Below the pieces are notes generated by a model, which was not told the origin of the DNA, did no database searches, and saw only the letters and a program-made list of their open reading frames with translations. From assembly GCA_028711355.1 (NCBI GenBank), contig JAQTSL010000153.1:1-8282 (forward strand): DNA of 8,282 nucleotides. Direction: 5' to 3'. Both the position numbers and the translations under genes were made by a program. The DNA comes from Rhodoferax sp. Lineage in GTDB: Bacteria > Pseudomonadota > Gammaproteobacteria > Burkholderiales > Burkholderiaceae_C. How positions within the stretch are numbered: the stretch's first letter is position 1; the number at the start of each line of letters is the position of its first letter. Positions 1 to 6,646 of this stretch are shown here, in pieces.

Positions 1-101
1 CACAACCGGGGGGTGCCTGCCGGCGGCCCTGGCAGGGGCCTTGATTCAAAAAATTCCAAAAACCAGAATAACCGGGTACCACCAAGGTCAACGGTTCTTG
101 A

Positions 102-612
102 AATTACAGAACGAATGTTGCACTAACGCTTATCAACGGGCTGCGCCTCACCACAACAGAGGTGGAGGCACTCTGTGCACACGAGGGCGAGATGCCCTGA
201 CCCTATCGTCTATGAGGCGCAAGAGAGGATAGTGCCGTGCACCGTCAGAGCGGTTGAGCGTTGCCTGCAACGCGGCTTCGGCCTGGACGACATCGCGGTC
301 GTCAGCATGCGGGGCCGTGAGCGCTCGCTACTACAGCGGCTGGACAGACTGGGGCCGTGGACACTGCGCCACTTCACCGGCCAATTTGATTCGGGCGGCG
401 CGCCAATCTGGACTGACGGGCAACTGCTGATTGATTCTGTGCGCCGCTTCAAGGGACAGGCCGCAGCGGCGGTGGTGCTGACCGAATGCGATCTGGCGCA
501 ACTGGACACCATGAACCGCAGGCTGCTATTCGTTGGGCTGACGCGGGCTCGGGTGCATTTGGAGTGGGTGTTTTCAGGCAGTACGGCGAAGTTGTTGGAG
601 CGGATGCTCTGA
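102..612 (+). pseudogene. C-terminal fragment of a UvrD/Rep-like SF1 helicase, frameshifted
   Basis: The remnant matches the second RecA-like domain of UvrD/Rep-type DNA helicases, ATP-driven 3'-5' translocases. Reading begins in frame 3 at 102 with Asn-Tyr-Arg-Thr, the usual helicase motif IV, and runs to a TGA at 198-200. Sequence of the same character resumes in frame 1 at 199 (Asp-Pro-Ile-Val-Tyr), so one extra base near 198 explains the break. Frame 1 then carries FKGQ (positions about 451-462) and LLFVGLTRAR (motif VI, about 523-552) and ends at TGA 610-612. The longest uninterrupted piece, from GTG 175 to 612, has 145 residues. Walker A and the DExx box are absent. Just upstream, frame 2 reads RFLKL, which would fit the strand before motif IV and suggests a second small deletion near 101-106. 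After the stop, the same frame stays open for 25 codons to TAA 688-690; I do not recognise that tail. It converges on the gene ending at 705. Calling it a non-functional remnant is inference. Confidence 0.72.
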
Positions 613-704
613 CGCATCGCCCGGGGATTTATCAACCAGCTCGACATCATTGTGCAGCGGTTTGGGGTCAGCGCCTCCAGCATTGAATAATCCGACATTT
701 GCAC

Positions 705-3700
705 TCAACTTTCGACCTCTAACACGACGCTCATCGGCGAGCTACCGGTGTGGCTTCGATAACGCGCCTTGCCGTAATAGACGAACGGTGCGGCCTTGCC
801 GCCCTGTAACTTCTGCTCCCGAATAAACAAATGAATGGCGAACCCCAATTTTTCGTGCTGGATGACCTGCTGGCCGCGCTTGCTTTCCGGTGTGGTGGCG
901 TTTTGACTTTGCCAATGAAATGTTCTTTCATCAATCCAATGGTCAACATAGTGATGCGCGTCGGCGTGCCCTTGCTTGTTCAGCGTCACCAATAGCACTT
1001 GGACTTTTTGCGCGTCAAGAGAGACATGACCAAGGTTCCAGTTGCCCGGATTGAACTGCTCACCGAACAGCGCCGGGATTTCTTCGCGTATGAAGCTGTG
1101 CCCGACCTCCAATTCAAGCGGATCGACCACCGCCTTCAGCCGGGCCAGCGTTCGCATCCCATCCGTGGCAATGATATCGTGATACTCAGCATTGTTGGCT
1201 TTAAGAACATAGGCACCATCAGGCCCTTTGGTGACCGCACGGAGCAAATACTGGTTGTCATCCGAGTCGTCTTGCTGCTCAATGGCCATAACGCTGCCGG
1301 TAATGGAGCCAGCATTTGCTGGGCTCACGAGTTCAAGAAGCAAGTAGTCGCCATCACGAATTGGGTTTTTACCGCCGTTCATCGAGTTGCCAGTTGCACG
1401 GGCGATGAAATGGCGCGCTGGATCAATCCGACCGTAGCTCTCGCCCAGCCTGCGATGCTCTGTTGCTTCGCTGGAAGATGCCTGGAAATGGCCACAGGCA
1501 ATCTTGAGATCAGGGAAATAAGCCAGCTCGGTGCGTAAGTCCTTCCTTTGCGGGAACGGGATGACGTTGCTGCCGTCCGTTGCGGCGGCTTTGCGCACTT
1601 GGTAGGAAGCCAGGCGGTAATCAATCAGTTCTTGTACCAGCGTCGCCAAAATATTGCGGTCTGTCTCATTCACAAAGAAAGTTGGCTCGAACTGCTGGTC
1701 GTCAGCCTTGAAATACGCCTGTGCTGAGATCTTGGTGTTGCCACCAACCCAGGCATTGACAGGGTTCTCGCGCCAATAACGTTGCCAGGCATCTGATGTG
1801 CCGTCGGCTGTGTCGCGCAACTTTTCCGGCAAGTCTGATAACAATGGGCGACGGCGCTGCATCACCTGCCACGCCCGTCGCGCTAGGGTCGATAGCGATG
1901 GTGGTGTGCGCCAGCCGTCTAATTCCTGAAAAGCGTCAAGCAGCACCATCTTGTAACTCAAGGTCATTGCGGTAATTTCGACTTCGCGCAGAAAGTTTCG
2001 AAAATTTGTGGCAACTGGGACTTCATCGTCTCCGAGATCACTCATGGCCTTGATGAACTCGAACCAACTGCCGTATTGCTGTAGCGCGCGTTTGATATTG
2101 GCACCAGACCGGTAGAACTCAGCCAATGTCGGGCGGCGACCTAGCGCTGCTCTCAAAGCTTCGTATTCCTGGGCAATGCCATTGCTGTCCAACGACTTGA
2201 GAAACTCAATCAGCGCAATGTCATAGTTGATGAAGCAGCCTGGCGGTAGCGCCAATTGTTGGGTCTCGACCTGTCGGGCGAAAACCGCAAGATCACGGTA
2301 GCCCGCACCAATCTGAGCCAAGGCTTGGGGCTTGTGCAAGAAGCTTTGGTGATTGCCAATGAAATCGAGCACGACCAACTTTTCCTTGCCATCAGCTCGC
2401 CGCAGGCCACGTCCGAGTTGCTGCAAAAAGAGGATTTTGGATTCCGTCGGTCGCAGCATCAAGATCGTATCGATGGCGGGTAGGTCAACACCTTCGCTGA
2501 ACAAATCAACCGAAAAAATAACCTGTAGTCTTCCGTCGGACAGTTGAGCAAGTGCGTCGCCTCGGCTCATCTCAGATCCGGAGTACACGGCAGCGGCGGC
2601 AATGCCGTCTTTTCGAAACTGTTCGGCCATGTAATCGGCATGGCGGACGGAGACGCAAAAAGCCAAAGTGCGCTGCTGCGCTTTATCGCGCCACTGTTTG
2701 AGCGCATGGCGAGCCCGTGCCAAGGTGGCTAGTTTGTTGGATAACTGCTCAGGGTCGAACCGGCCATTTCGCCAAGGGATTTCTTTGTAGTTGACCGACT
2801 CATCCCAAATGCCGAAATAGTGGAATGGTGCAAGCAACCCCGCTGACACGCCAGCAAACAGGTTGCAGCTATAAACCAGGTTGTCATCGCACAGGGAAAG
2901 GATGTCGGACTGATCTGTTCGGTCTGGGGTCGCGGTCAAACCGATCAAAAACTGCGGCGCAAAGTGTTTCAGCAATTGCCGATAGGTTGCCGCTGCGGCG
3001 TGGTGAAACTCATCGACGACGATGTAGTCGAAATGCTGCGGTGAAAACCGCGACAAATGTGAAAGGCGACCCAGCGTCTGCACGGAAGCGCAGAGAATAT
3101 CGACTTGGGTATCTCGCACCTGACCCATGAAAAATCCCACGCGGGCGCGTGGCCGAATGCGGAGAAAGGTTTCCGCAGCTTGGTTAAGAATTTCCTCCCG
3201 GTGTGCGACGAACAACACGCGGCGCGCACCCATTTGCTGCGCGTCGAAAGCCGCCAACCATGTTTTGCCAAGTCCGGTAGCCAGAACCACAAGGCCACGA
3301 CGATAACCGTCCACGCGCGTTTGCGCCAAGGCTTCAAGCGCCTCAATCTGCACAGGAGTTGGATTCGGTGCCGCCTCTTTTTCCTCGCTGCCCGGTGCAA
3401 CAGGCCGTTGCGGCGCGACGCGACGCGCCTCGTAACTGTCGATCCAACTGTCCGTCAAAGGCACCGTTTTGGGGTGTCTGAAAATAGCCTCGAATCGGGC
3501 ACGAGCTTCAAAAAAACCGTCATCGCCGGGGTAGTCGACCCGATAGTTCCACTCCAAACCATCAGTAAGCGCCTGCCGACTGATGTTGCTCGAACCAATA
3601 AAGGCAGTGCCATGCAAGTGAACATCACCGACGAAACGCGCAAAGAGGTACGCCTTCATATGAAAGCTTGATCCTCGCGCTTCGAATACGCGAACTTGTG

Positions 3701-4142
3701 CGCCCTGTTCCTGCAACAACATCAACAGGCGTAGTGCGTCTGGATCGGTCACGTCCAGGTAGTCACTGGTCACCACGCGCAGTCGTTCCAACGCAGTGGC
3801 CACTTCATATTGGTGAAGATGCAACAGGCTAGCGCAAGCCCAAATACCGTCGTAACAAGCGATCTCTGCTACTTGGCCGAAGGTCCGTGTTGCGACGGGT
3901 TGCCCAATCAGACCTGATGCCATCTGAGCAAGTGCTGGGGATGCATCAAATGCTCTGACGCGGTAACCTCCCGCCAGGAAAGCTTTGCTATCGCGTCCAG
4001 AACCGCACCCGGCATCCAAGATCAACCCGCCGTCCGGGATGTGCAGCAGGAATCGAGCGTGCAAATCGTCCATATCAACGTTCACCGTATCCGCGAAAAA
4101 ATCGGCGGCGTTATCGTTGTAGAAGTTGACTGTGTTAGGCAT
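705..4142 (-). CDS. Partial methyltransferase-PLD nuclease-SF2 helicase-S24-like-DUF3427 fusion protein
   Basis: This 1145-residue protein is chimeric. Residues 1-121 are the first half of a class I SAM methyltransferase (DAGCGSG at 43-49, Asp66 after the second strand, DGIWACASLLHL at 98-109). The rest of that fold is missing. Residues 122-240 are the later part of a PLD nuclease domain, with the HxK motif at His161/Lys163 and GSSN at 183-186. The SF2 helicase core spans about 265-600: Walker A ATGLGKT 288-294, DEFH 377-380, TATP 403-406, and motif VI QQLGRGLRR 574-582. A LexA/UmuD-like S24 domain lies at about 878-1005. DUF3427 ends the protein (about 1012-1140; FHWQSQN, IHLFIRE, PFVYYG). 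PLD-helicase-DUF3427 proteins are known in accessory and defence loci, where cutting and unwinding of foreign DNA is presumed. The ATG at 4140-4142 begins the methyltransferase reading; I see no strong Shine-Dalgarno before it. It lies 55 bp after the WYL gene in the same direction. The family call is firm; function and activity of the fusion are inference. Confidence 0.88.
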   Translation of the reverse strand: MPNTVNFYNDNAADFFADTVNVDMDDLHARFLLHIPDGGLILDAGCGSGRDSKAFLAGGYRVRAFDASPALAQMASGLIGQPVATRTFGQVAEIACYDGIWACASLLHLHQYEVATALERLRVVTSDYLDVTDPDALRLLMLLQEQGAQVRVFEARGSSFHMKAYLFARFVGDVHLHGTAFIGSSNISRQALTDGLEWNYRVDYPGDDGFFEARARFEAIFRHPKTVPLTDSWIDSYEARRVAPQRPVAPGSEEKEAAPNPTPVQIEALEALAQTRVDGYRRGLVVLATGLGKTWLAAFDAQQMGARRVLFVAHREEILNQAAETFLRIRPRARVGFFMGQVRDTQVDILCASVQTLGRLSHLSRFSPQHFDYIVVDEFHHAAAATYRQLLKHFAPQFLIGLTATPDRTDQSDILSLCDDNLVYSCNLFAGVSAGLLAPFHYFGIWDESVNYKEIPWRNGRFDPEQLSNKLATLARARHALKQWRDKAQQRTLAFCVSVRHADYMAEQFRKDGIAAAAVYSGSEMSRGDALAQLSDGRLQVIFSVDLFSEGVDLPAIDTILMLRPTESKILFLQQLGRGLRRADGKEKLVVLDFIGNHQSFLHKPQALAQIGAGYRDLAVFARQVETQQLALPPGCFINYDIALIEFLKSLDSNGIAQEYEALRAALGRRPTLAEFYRSGANIKRALQQYGSWFEFIKAMSDLGDDEVPVATNFRNFLREVEITAMTLSYKMVLLDAFQELDGWRTPPSLSTLARRAWQVMQRRRPLLSDLPEKLRDTADGTSDAWQRYWRENPVNAWVGGNTKISAQAYFKADDQQFEPTFFVNETDRNILATLVQELIDYRLASYQVRKAAATDGSNVIPFPQRKDLRTELAYFPDLKIACGHFQASSSEATEHRRLGESYGRIDPARHFIARATGNSMNGGKNPIRDGDYLLLELVSPANAGSITGSVMAIEQQDDSDDNQYLLRAVTKGPDGAYVLKANNAEYHDIIATDGMRTLARLKAVVDPLELEVGHSFIREEIPALFGEQFNPGNWNLGHVSLDAQKVQVLLVTLNKQGHADAHHYVDHWIDERTFHWQSQNATTPESKRGQQVIQHEKLGFAIHLFIREQKLQGGKAAPFVYYGKARYRSHTGSSPMSVVLEVES
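1128..1511 (-). other. LexA/UmuD-like S24 domain within the helicase protein
   Basis: Residues about 878-1005 of the protein at 705-4142 resemble the self-cleaving S24 domain of LexA and UmuD. The nucleophile motif GNSM gives Ser920 (codon 1383-1385), followed by a PIRDGDYLLLE stretch like the IxDGDLL of UmuD. A Cys883-Gly884 pair (1491-1496) lies 36 residues before the serine; in UmuD the cleaved Cys-Gly is 35 before and in LexA the Ala-Gly is 34 before. The end of the domain (LKANNAEY) matches the conserved Asn-x-x-Tyr of the fold. The general-base lysine is doubtful. Counting back from that Asn places Arg968 or Ala969 where LexA and UmuD have Lys, with Lys972 a few residues later. The domain may be an active autoprotease or only a retained fold. 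Confidence 0.65.
3780..4142 (-). other. Truncated class I SAM methyltransferase segment at the N-terminus of the fusion
   Basis: Residues 1-121 of the fusion protein read as the start of a free-standing small methyltransferase. They show FYNDNAADFF, the SAM-binding loop DAGCGSGRDS (43-52), an acidic residue after strand 2 (Asp66) and the DGIWACASLLHL strand. Enzymes of this kind normally continue through a further helix and three strands, with a KPGG turn. Here the next residues are RVVTSDYLDVTDP, which belong to the PLD domain. Half of the Rossmann fold is therefore missing and activity is unlikely. There is no DPPY-type motif, so nothing points to DNA adenine or N4-cytosine methylation. Confidence 0.7.
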
Positions 4143-4197
4143 GGCGATTTACGATTGGACAGTCTCTTGTAACCACGTTCGTGCAGCAGAATGGATT

Positions 4198-5160
4198 TCA
4201 CACATACTTGCCCGCCGCCTCATACAACGCCCTTTTGATTCGGCAGCGCAAGTCGGGCGGTGCCAGCACTTCCACATCCGCCCCAAAGCGCAACAGGTCG
4301 CCCATCAATTCGCGCTCGTCGGAATACGGAATCTCCAGCACGTAGCTGCCATCGACCTCGGTAAAACTGCGTTGGTTCGGGTGCCAGGTTTCACCGGCCA
4401 CCCAGCGCGCCCGCTCCGGCGTGAATTTGAGTGTGGCCCAGGCTTTGGGTGCGCCGCCAAAGATGCCATAACCGGCACCAACCGCCTCGTCAATGCGCTT
4501 GGGCGCCAGCTCTTTAGCGGCAGTGTTCAGAACTTCAAACCCGGTAATGGCATCAATGCTGAAGCTGCGAACGTCATCGCGCAGGTGGCACCAGGCGTCC
4601 AGATACCAGTTGTCGCGGTAATGCACCAGGCGTTGCGGCGACACCTCGCGCTCGGTCGTCTTGCCGTTTTGGCGACTGAAATGCCATATTTTTAGCCGCT
4701 TGCGCGCCAGCGTGGCGGCGGCCACTGCCTCGAACGATTTGGCGATGACGATGCGCTTGCCGGCATGCACGATGCGGATGCGTTTGGCCACGTCTTGGCT
4801 GGCCAAACCGTGCTTGTCCATCAATTGGGTCAGACGGTCTTGTAGCGGGTGCAGCTTTGCGCCCAGCAGGCCGGGCTCAAGTTGTTGCATCAATTGCTGG
4901 ATGGTGACCAGCGCCAGAATCTCTTGCTGACTGAACCAAAGACCGGGTAGCTCGCTGACGCTGTGACCAGGCTCCAATTGATAGCCGCCCAGCTCGCGGT
5001 TGAACTCAATGGGCACATGCAACTGGTCGCGCAGCTTGGCCATGTCGCGCTTGAAGGTGGCGCGTGAGATCTCAAGCGCAGCCATCAGATCATCGGCTGA
5101 GACCGCGCGCCGATCACTCAGCAGGCTTTTGTACTGATACAGCCTGACAACCTCACTCAT
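4198..5160 (-). CDS. WYL-domain transcriptional regulator (HTH-WYL-WCX)
   Basis: A 320-residue DNA-binding regulator of the YafY/WYL family, full length for the group. Residues 1-60 form a winged helix-turn-helix with a recognition-helix region SRATFKRDMAKLRD (32-45) and a wing around LGGYQLE (57-63). Residues about 145-210 are the WYL domain, with the namesake Trp-Tyr-Leu intact at 185-187 and the RSFSIDAI strand at 198-205. Residues about 235-315 are the C-terminal WCX extension. WYL domains are thought to sense nucleic acid or nucleotide ligands. Relatives such as BrxR and CapW repress phage-defence operons, so control of the neighbouring helicase gene 55 bp downstream is a reasonable inference. 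The start is well supported: ATG at 5158-5160 with an AAGAGGA Shine-Dalgarno seven bases before it. The gene sits 25 bp after the AlbA_2-type gene, suggesting cotranscription. I could not identify its operator. Confidence 0.9.
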   Translation of the reverse strand: MSEVVRLYQYKSLLSDRRAVSADDLMAALEISRATFKRDMAKLRDQLHVPIEFNRELGGYQLEPGHSVSELPGLWFSQQEILALVTIQQLMQQLEPGLLGAKLHPLQDRLTQLMDKHGLASQDVAKRIRIVHAGKRIVIAKSFEAVAAATLARKRLKIWHFSRQNGKTTEREVSPQRLVHYRDNWYLDAWCHLRDDVRSFSIDAITGFEVLNTAAKELAPKRIDEAVGAGYGIFGGAPKAWATLKFTPERARWVAGETWHPNQRSFTEVDGSYVLEIPYSDERELMGDLLRFGADVEVLAPPDLRCRIKRALYEAAGKYV

Positions 5161-5165
5161 GCCAA

Positions 5166-5172
5166 TCCTCTT
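5166..5172 (-). promoter_or_regulatory. Ribosome binding site of the WYL regulator gene
   Basis: Read on the - strand the bases are AAGAGGA, ending five bases before position 5160, where the ATG begins. This near-consensus Shine-Dalgarno decides the start of the WYL gene. It lies in the 25-bp gap after the upstream gene, so the WYL gene can be translated independently within the operon. Confidence 0.6.
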
Positions 5173-5185
5173 GTGTTTTTCTGAA

Positions 5186-6508
5186 TCACTGCTTGGGTTC
5201 CTCGTTGTTCTTGTCGGCCAGCAGCGCCAGTCCGCAGTCAGTGATGCGGTAGCGCTGCTTGCTGCTGCGCGGTTTGCCGGGGATGGTCATCTCGATCACC
5301 TCTAGCGCAATACCTGCCTGCTGGTAAAACTCACGAAAATGTTTTTCATCTTTAAGACCGAGCTTGGTCATGATCTCAGCACGCGTCATCTCGCTTGTCA
5401 GCACCGCCAGCATCTTCATAACTTCGGGGGTGACTTCGGGGGTGACTTCGGGGGTGACTTCCCCGGTACTTCCCCGGTACTTCCCTGGTAATGGTTGGGT
5501 GTTCTGTGCAGCAACGGGACGCCACACCACCGCCCGAAACTGATTCGCTTCGCGCTCATCGAGCAAGTCGATCTTCGGCCAGGCACCCAGCGCCCTTGGG
5601 ATGCCGGTGCCCAGGCCGCGATACGGCAGGATGTTGGCGGCGTGTTCGGCCAGCACCTTGTTGCGGCGGTCCGATCGGCCTGTGCGGATTTGTTCAGGCG
5701 TCAGGCTGTCGGGCAGCGGGCCGGGGCTGATGATTTCAACGCGATCGGCAAAGACAAACAGGCGGATGGTGGCGCTGGTGAAAAAGTCCCGATGCACCAG
5801 GGCGTTGACTAGCAATTCGACGAATGCTTCTTCGGGAACTTCCAGCAGCCCCAGGCTGTTAAAGCCCTGGTCGCCCTGCACATGGTGCAGGTTGCGCTTG
5901 ATGAAGGCCAAGCCGCGCTGGTATTGCTCCTCAATGGAGCCTTGTATGTTTTCGCTGTCAAGGTAACGGCTGTCGGAAAGTTTGGTGCCCGGAAAGCAAA
6001 CAGCAGCAACCATGCAAACGTGCAGATGCCTTTCGGGATTTTTGCCGAACAGCAAGATGCCAGCCAGATTGGGTACGCCGCCGCTTGCCAGCTTGAGGTT
6101 TTCAAATAAGGCCGGCAGCGCCAGACCAGTTTGTTGCTGGCTTTGCTTGTAGCGGCGTTCGACATAACGGGCGAAGGTGCGTTCGTCGATATCGGCCCAG
6201 GTGGTGTTAGCCACTGGAACCTGGTCAGCTTGCAGGAGCCCGGAAGCCTGGAACATGCGCTGCATTTCCTCGCGAGCGGTGACGTGGCGCTTGTCGGCAC
6301 CGCTCTTGACCCAGACCCCAAAACGCTCACGCCCCTCCACCGTGGTGGTGACCATTTCGCCCCCCAGAGCACTGCCCACTACGTCCAGCAAGTCACCCAC
6401 CGCCAGGCCGTAGCGGGCTACCAGGAAACGGCGCAATCCATCGAGCAGCGCCTGCAAGCCGCCGAGCAGCGCCGCCTGGCCCCCGAGCCGGCATTGACGC
6501 TGGCGCAA
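5186..6508 (-). CDS. Chimeric AlbA_2/HATPase (Schlafen/RecG-like) ATP-binding protein lacking its true N-terminus
   Basis: The frame has 440 codons, but only residues about 64-440 (5186-6319) belong to the AlbA_2/HATPase_c_4 family, often annotated as an RecG-like or transcriptional regulator protein. WVKSGADKRHVTAREE (66-81) is the end of the AlbA_2 domain. The GHKL-type ATPase follows: N-box ELLVNALVHRD (231-241), DRVEIISPG (255-263) and the glycine loop YRGLGTGI (296-303). A Thr-Pro-Glu-Val repeat linker (about 349-363) leads to a C-terminal winged helix (365-435). The first roughly 110 residues of a normal AlbA_2 domain are missing. Residues 31-63 instead match a CusA/CzcA-type efflux pump, and residues 1-30 are antisense to hslR. 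The nominal start is TTG with no clear ribosome site, so the real start may lie inside (for example Met52, 6353-6355, or Met82) or the gene may be dead. It precedes the WYL gene by 25 bp. The family call is firm; integrity is doubtful. Confidence 0.75.
   Translation of the reverse strand: MRQRQCRLGGQAALLGGLQALLDGLRRFLVARYGLAVGDLLDVVGSALGGEMVTTTVEGRERFGVWVKSGADKRHVTAREEMQRMFQASGLLQADQVPVANTTWADIDERTFARYVERRYKQSQQQTGLALPALFENLKLASGGVPNLAGILLFGKNPERHLHVCMVAAVCFPGTKLSDSRYLDSENIQGSIEEQYQRGLAFIKRNLHHVQGDQGFNSLGLLEVPEEAFVELLVNALVHRDFFTSATIRLFVFADRVEIISPGPLPDSLTPEQIRTGRSDRRNKVLAEHAANILPYRGLGTGIPRALGAWPKIDLLDEREANQFRAVVWRPVAAQNTQPLPGKYRGSTGEVTPEVTPEVTPEVMKMLAVLTSEMTRAEIMTKLGLKDEKHFREFYQQAGIALEVIEMTIPGKPRSSKQRYRITDCGLALLADKNNEEPKQ
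5421..5489 (-). repeat. Two adjoining short tandem repeats in the linker of the AlbA_2/HATPase gene
   Basis: On the + strand, ACTTCGGGGGTG occurs three times exactly (5421-5456, 12-bp unit). It is followed directly by ACTTCCCCGGT three times (5457-5489, 11-bp unit, last copy with one change). The 12-bp copies encode a repeated Thr-Pro-Glu-Val linker and can expand or contract in frame; such linkers are common in this protein family. The 11-bp copies are not a multiple of three, but three of them make 33 bp and keep the frame, encoding a Lys-Tyr-Arg-Gly-Ser-Thr-Gly stretch. Loss or gain of a single 11-bp copy would shift the frame and remove the C-terminal winged helix. Confidence 0.85.
6320..6418 (-). 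pseudogene. About 100-bp internal fragment of a CusA/CzcA-type RND efflux pump gene
   Basis: On the - strand this stretch encodes ARYGLAVGDLLDVV followed by SALGG and VTTTVEGRERF. This matches a well-conserved periplasmic-loop segment of heavy-metal RND transporters (ARYGL...DV...AIGG...TTVEGRERYPV). Immediately downstream the reading changes to AlbA_2 sequence (VWVKSGADKR), with no RND continuation. Immediately upstream it abuts hslR sequence on the opposite strand. Only 33 residues of a pump of more than 1000 remain, so it cannot work as one. It is read in frame with the AlbA_2 remnant and forms part of that chimeric frame. The identification rests on pattern memory over a short stretch, so the exact subfamily is not certain. 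Confidence 0.62.
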
Positions 6509-6598
6509 GGCCGCCCCACCAAACGCGACCGGCGCGACACAGAAAAGTTGCGCGGCGGCGCGTGGGACGCGCGCTGGAGCGCATCGCTCGACGGTTAA
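6419..6598 (+). pseudogene. hslR: C-terminal fragment of the Hsp15 heat-shock RNA-binding protein gene
   Basis: The + strand reads YQETAQSIEQRLQAAEQRR, then GRPTKRDRRD and WDARWSASLDG, ending at TAA 6596-6598. This is the tail of betaproteobacterial Hsp15, compared with YEETAESVEKRE in E. coli and the GRPTKRDRRD and WSASLD endings of Burkholderiales homologues. Hsp15 binds free 50S subunits carrying stalled nascent chains through an N-terminal S4 RNA-binding domain. That domain and the first half of the gene (roughly 75-80 codons) are absent. Upstream of 6419 the same frame is merely antisense to the RND and AlbA_2 sequence. The remaining 59 codons have no start site and should be non-functional here. 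The native stop and downstream spacer appear intact, so the right side of position 6419 is probably the original chromosome and this is the edge of the inserted or rearranged block. Confidence 0.72.
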
Positions 6599-6627
6599 CC
6601 GGCAAAAATTGCAGTTGGTCCAATTCG

Positions 6628-6646
6628 GGTCAAGAACGGCTTGACC
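6628..6646. repeat. Perfect 7-bp inverted repeat in the spacer before the molybdenum hydroxylase operon
   Basis: GGTCAAG (6628-6634) and CTTGACC (6640-6646) are exact inverted copies around a 5-base loop. A second, competing pairing joins TTGGTC (6615-6620) to GACCAA (6643-6648). A smaller CCTGC...GCAGG hairpin follows directly. No T-run follows on either strand, so it is not a standard intrinsic terminator for hslR. It could be an operator for a regulator of the downstream operon, or an unimportant hairpin. The rest of 6599-6755 shows no gene. Confidence 0.4.

Noticed and set aside
16..40. Inverted repeat CCTGCC...GGCAGG and GGCCC...GGGCC near the window start
   Set aside because: No T-run follows on the + strand, and on the - strand the T-run precedes the stem, so it does not fit an intrinsic terminator. 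It is probably GC-rich chance pairing.
603..618. GATGC...GCATC hairpin between the convergent genes
   Set aside because: The stem is only 5 bp, overlaps the stop codon region and has no T-run, too weak to call a terminator.
613..690. 25 open codons after the helicase remnant's stop in the same frame
   Set aside because: The peptide looks protein-like, but I recognise no family, and it has no start or ribosome site. It may be part of the decayed gene or chance.
210..704. 164-codon open frame on the - strand opposite the helicase remnant
   Set aside because: Its translation is low-complexity Ser/Arg-rich, matches no family I know, and mirrors clear SF1 helicase motifs on the + strand. It is an antisense shadow.
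4126..4695. 189-codon open frame on the + strand
   Set aside because: It lies opposite the WYL regulator, whose motifs and ribosome site are clear, and shows no domain of its own.
6131..6418. Upstream extension of the hslR frame on the + strand
   Set aside because: The frame is open, but it runs antisense to the AlbA_2 and RND sequences and has none of the S4 domain expected for Hsp15. Only 6419-6598 is hslR.
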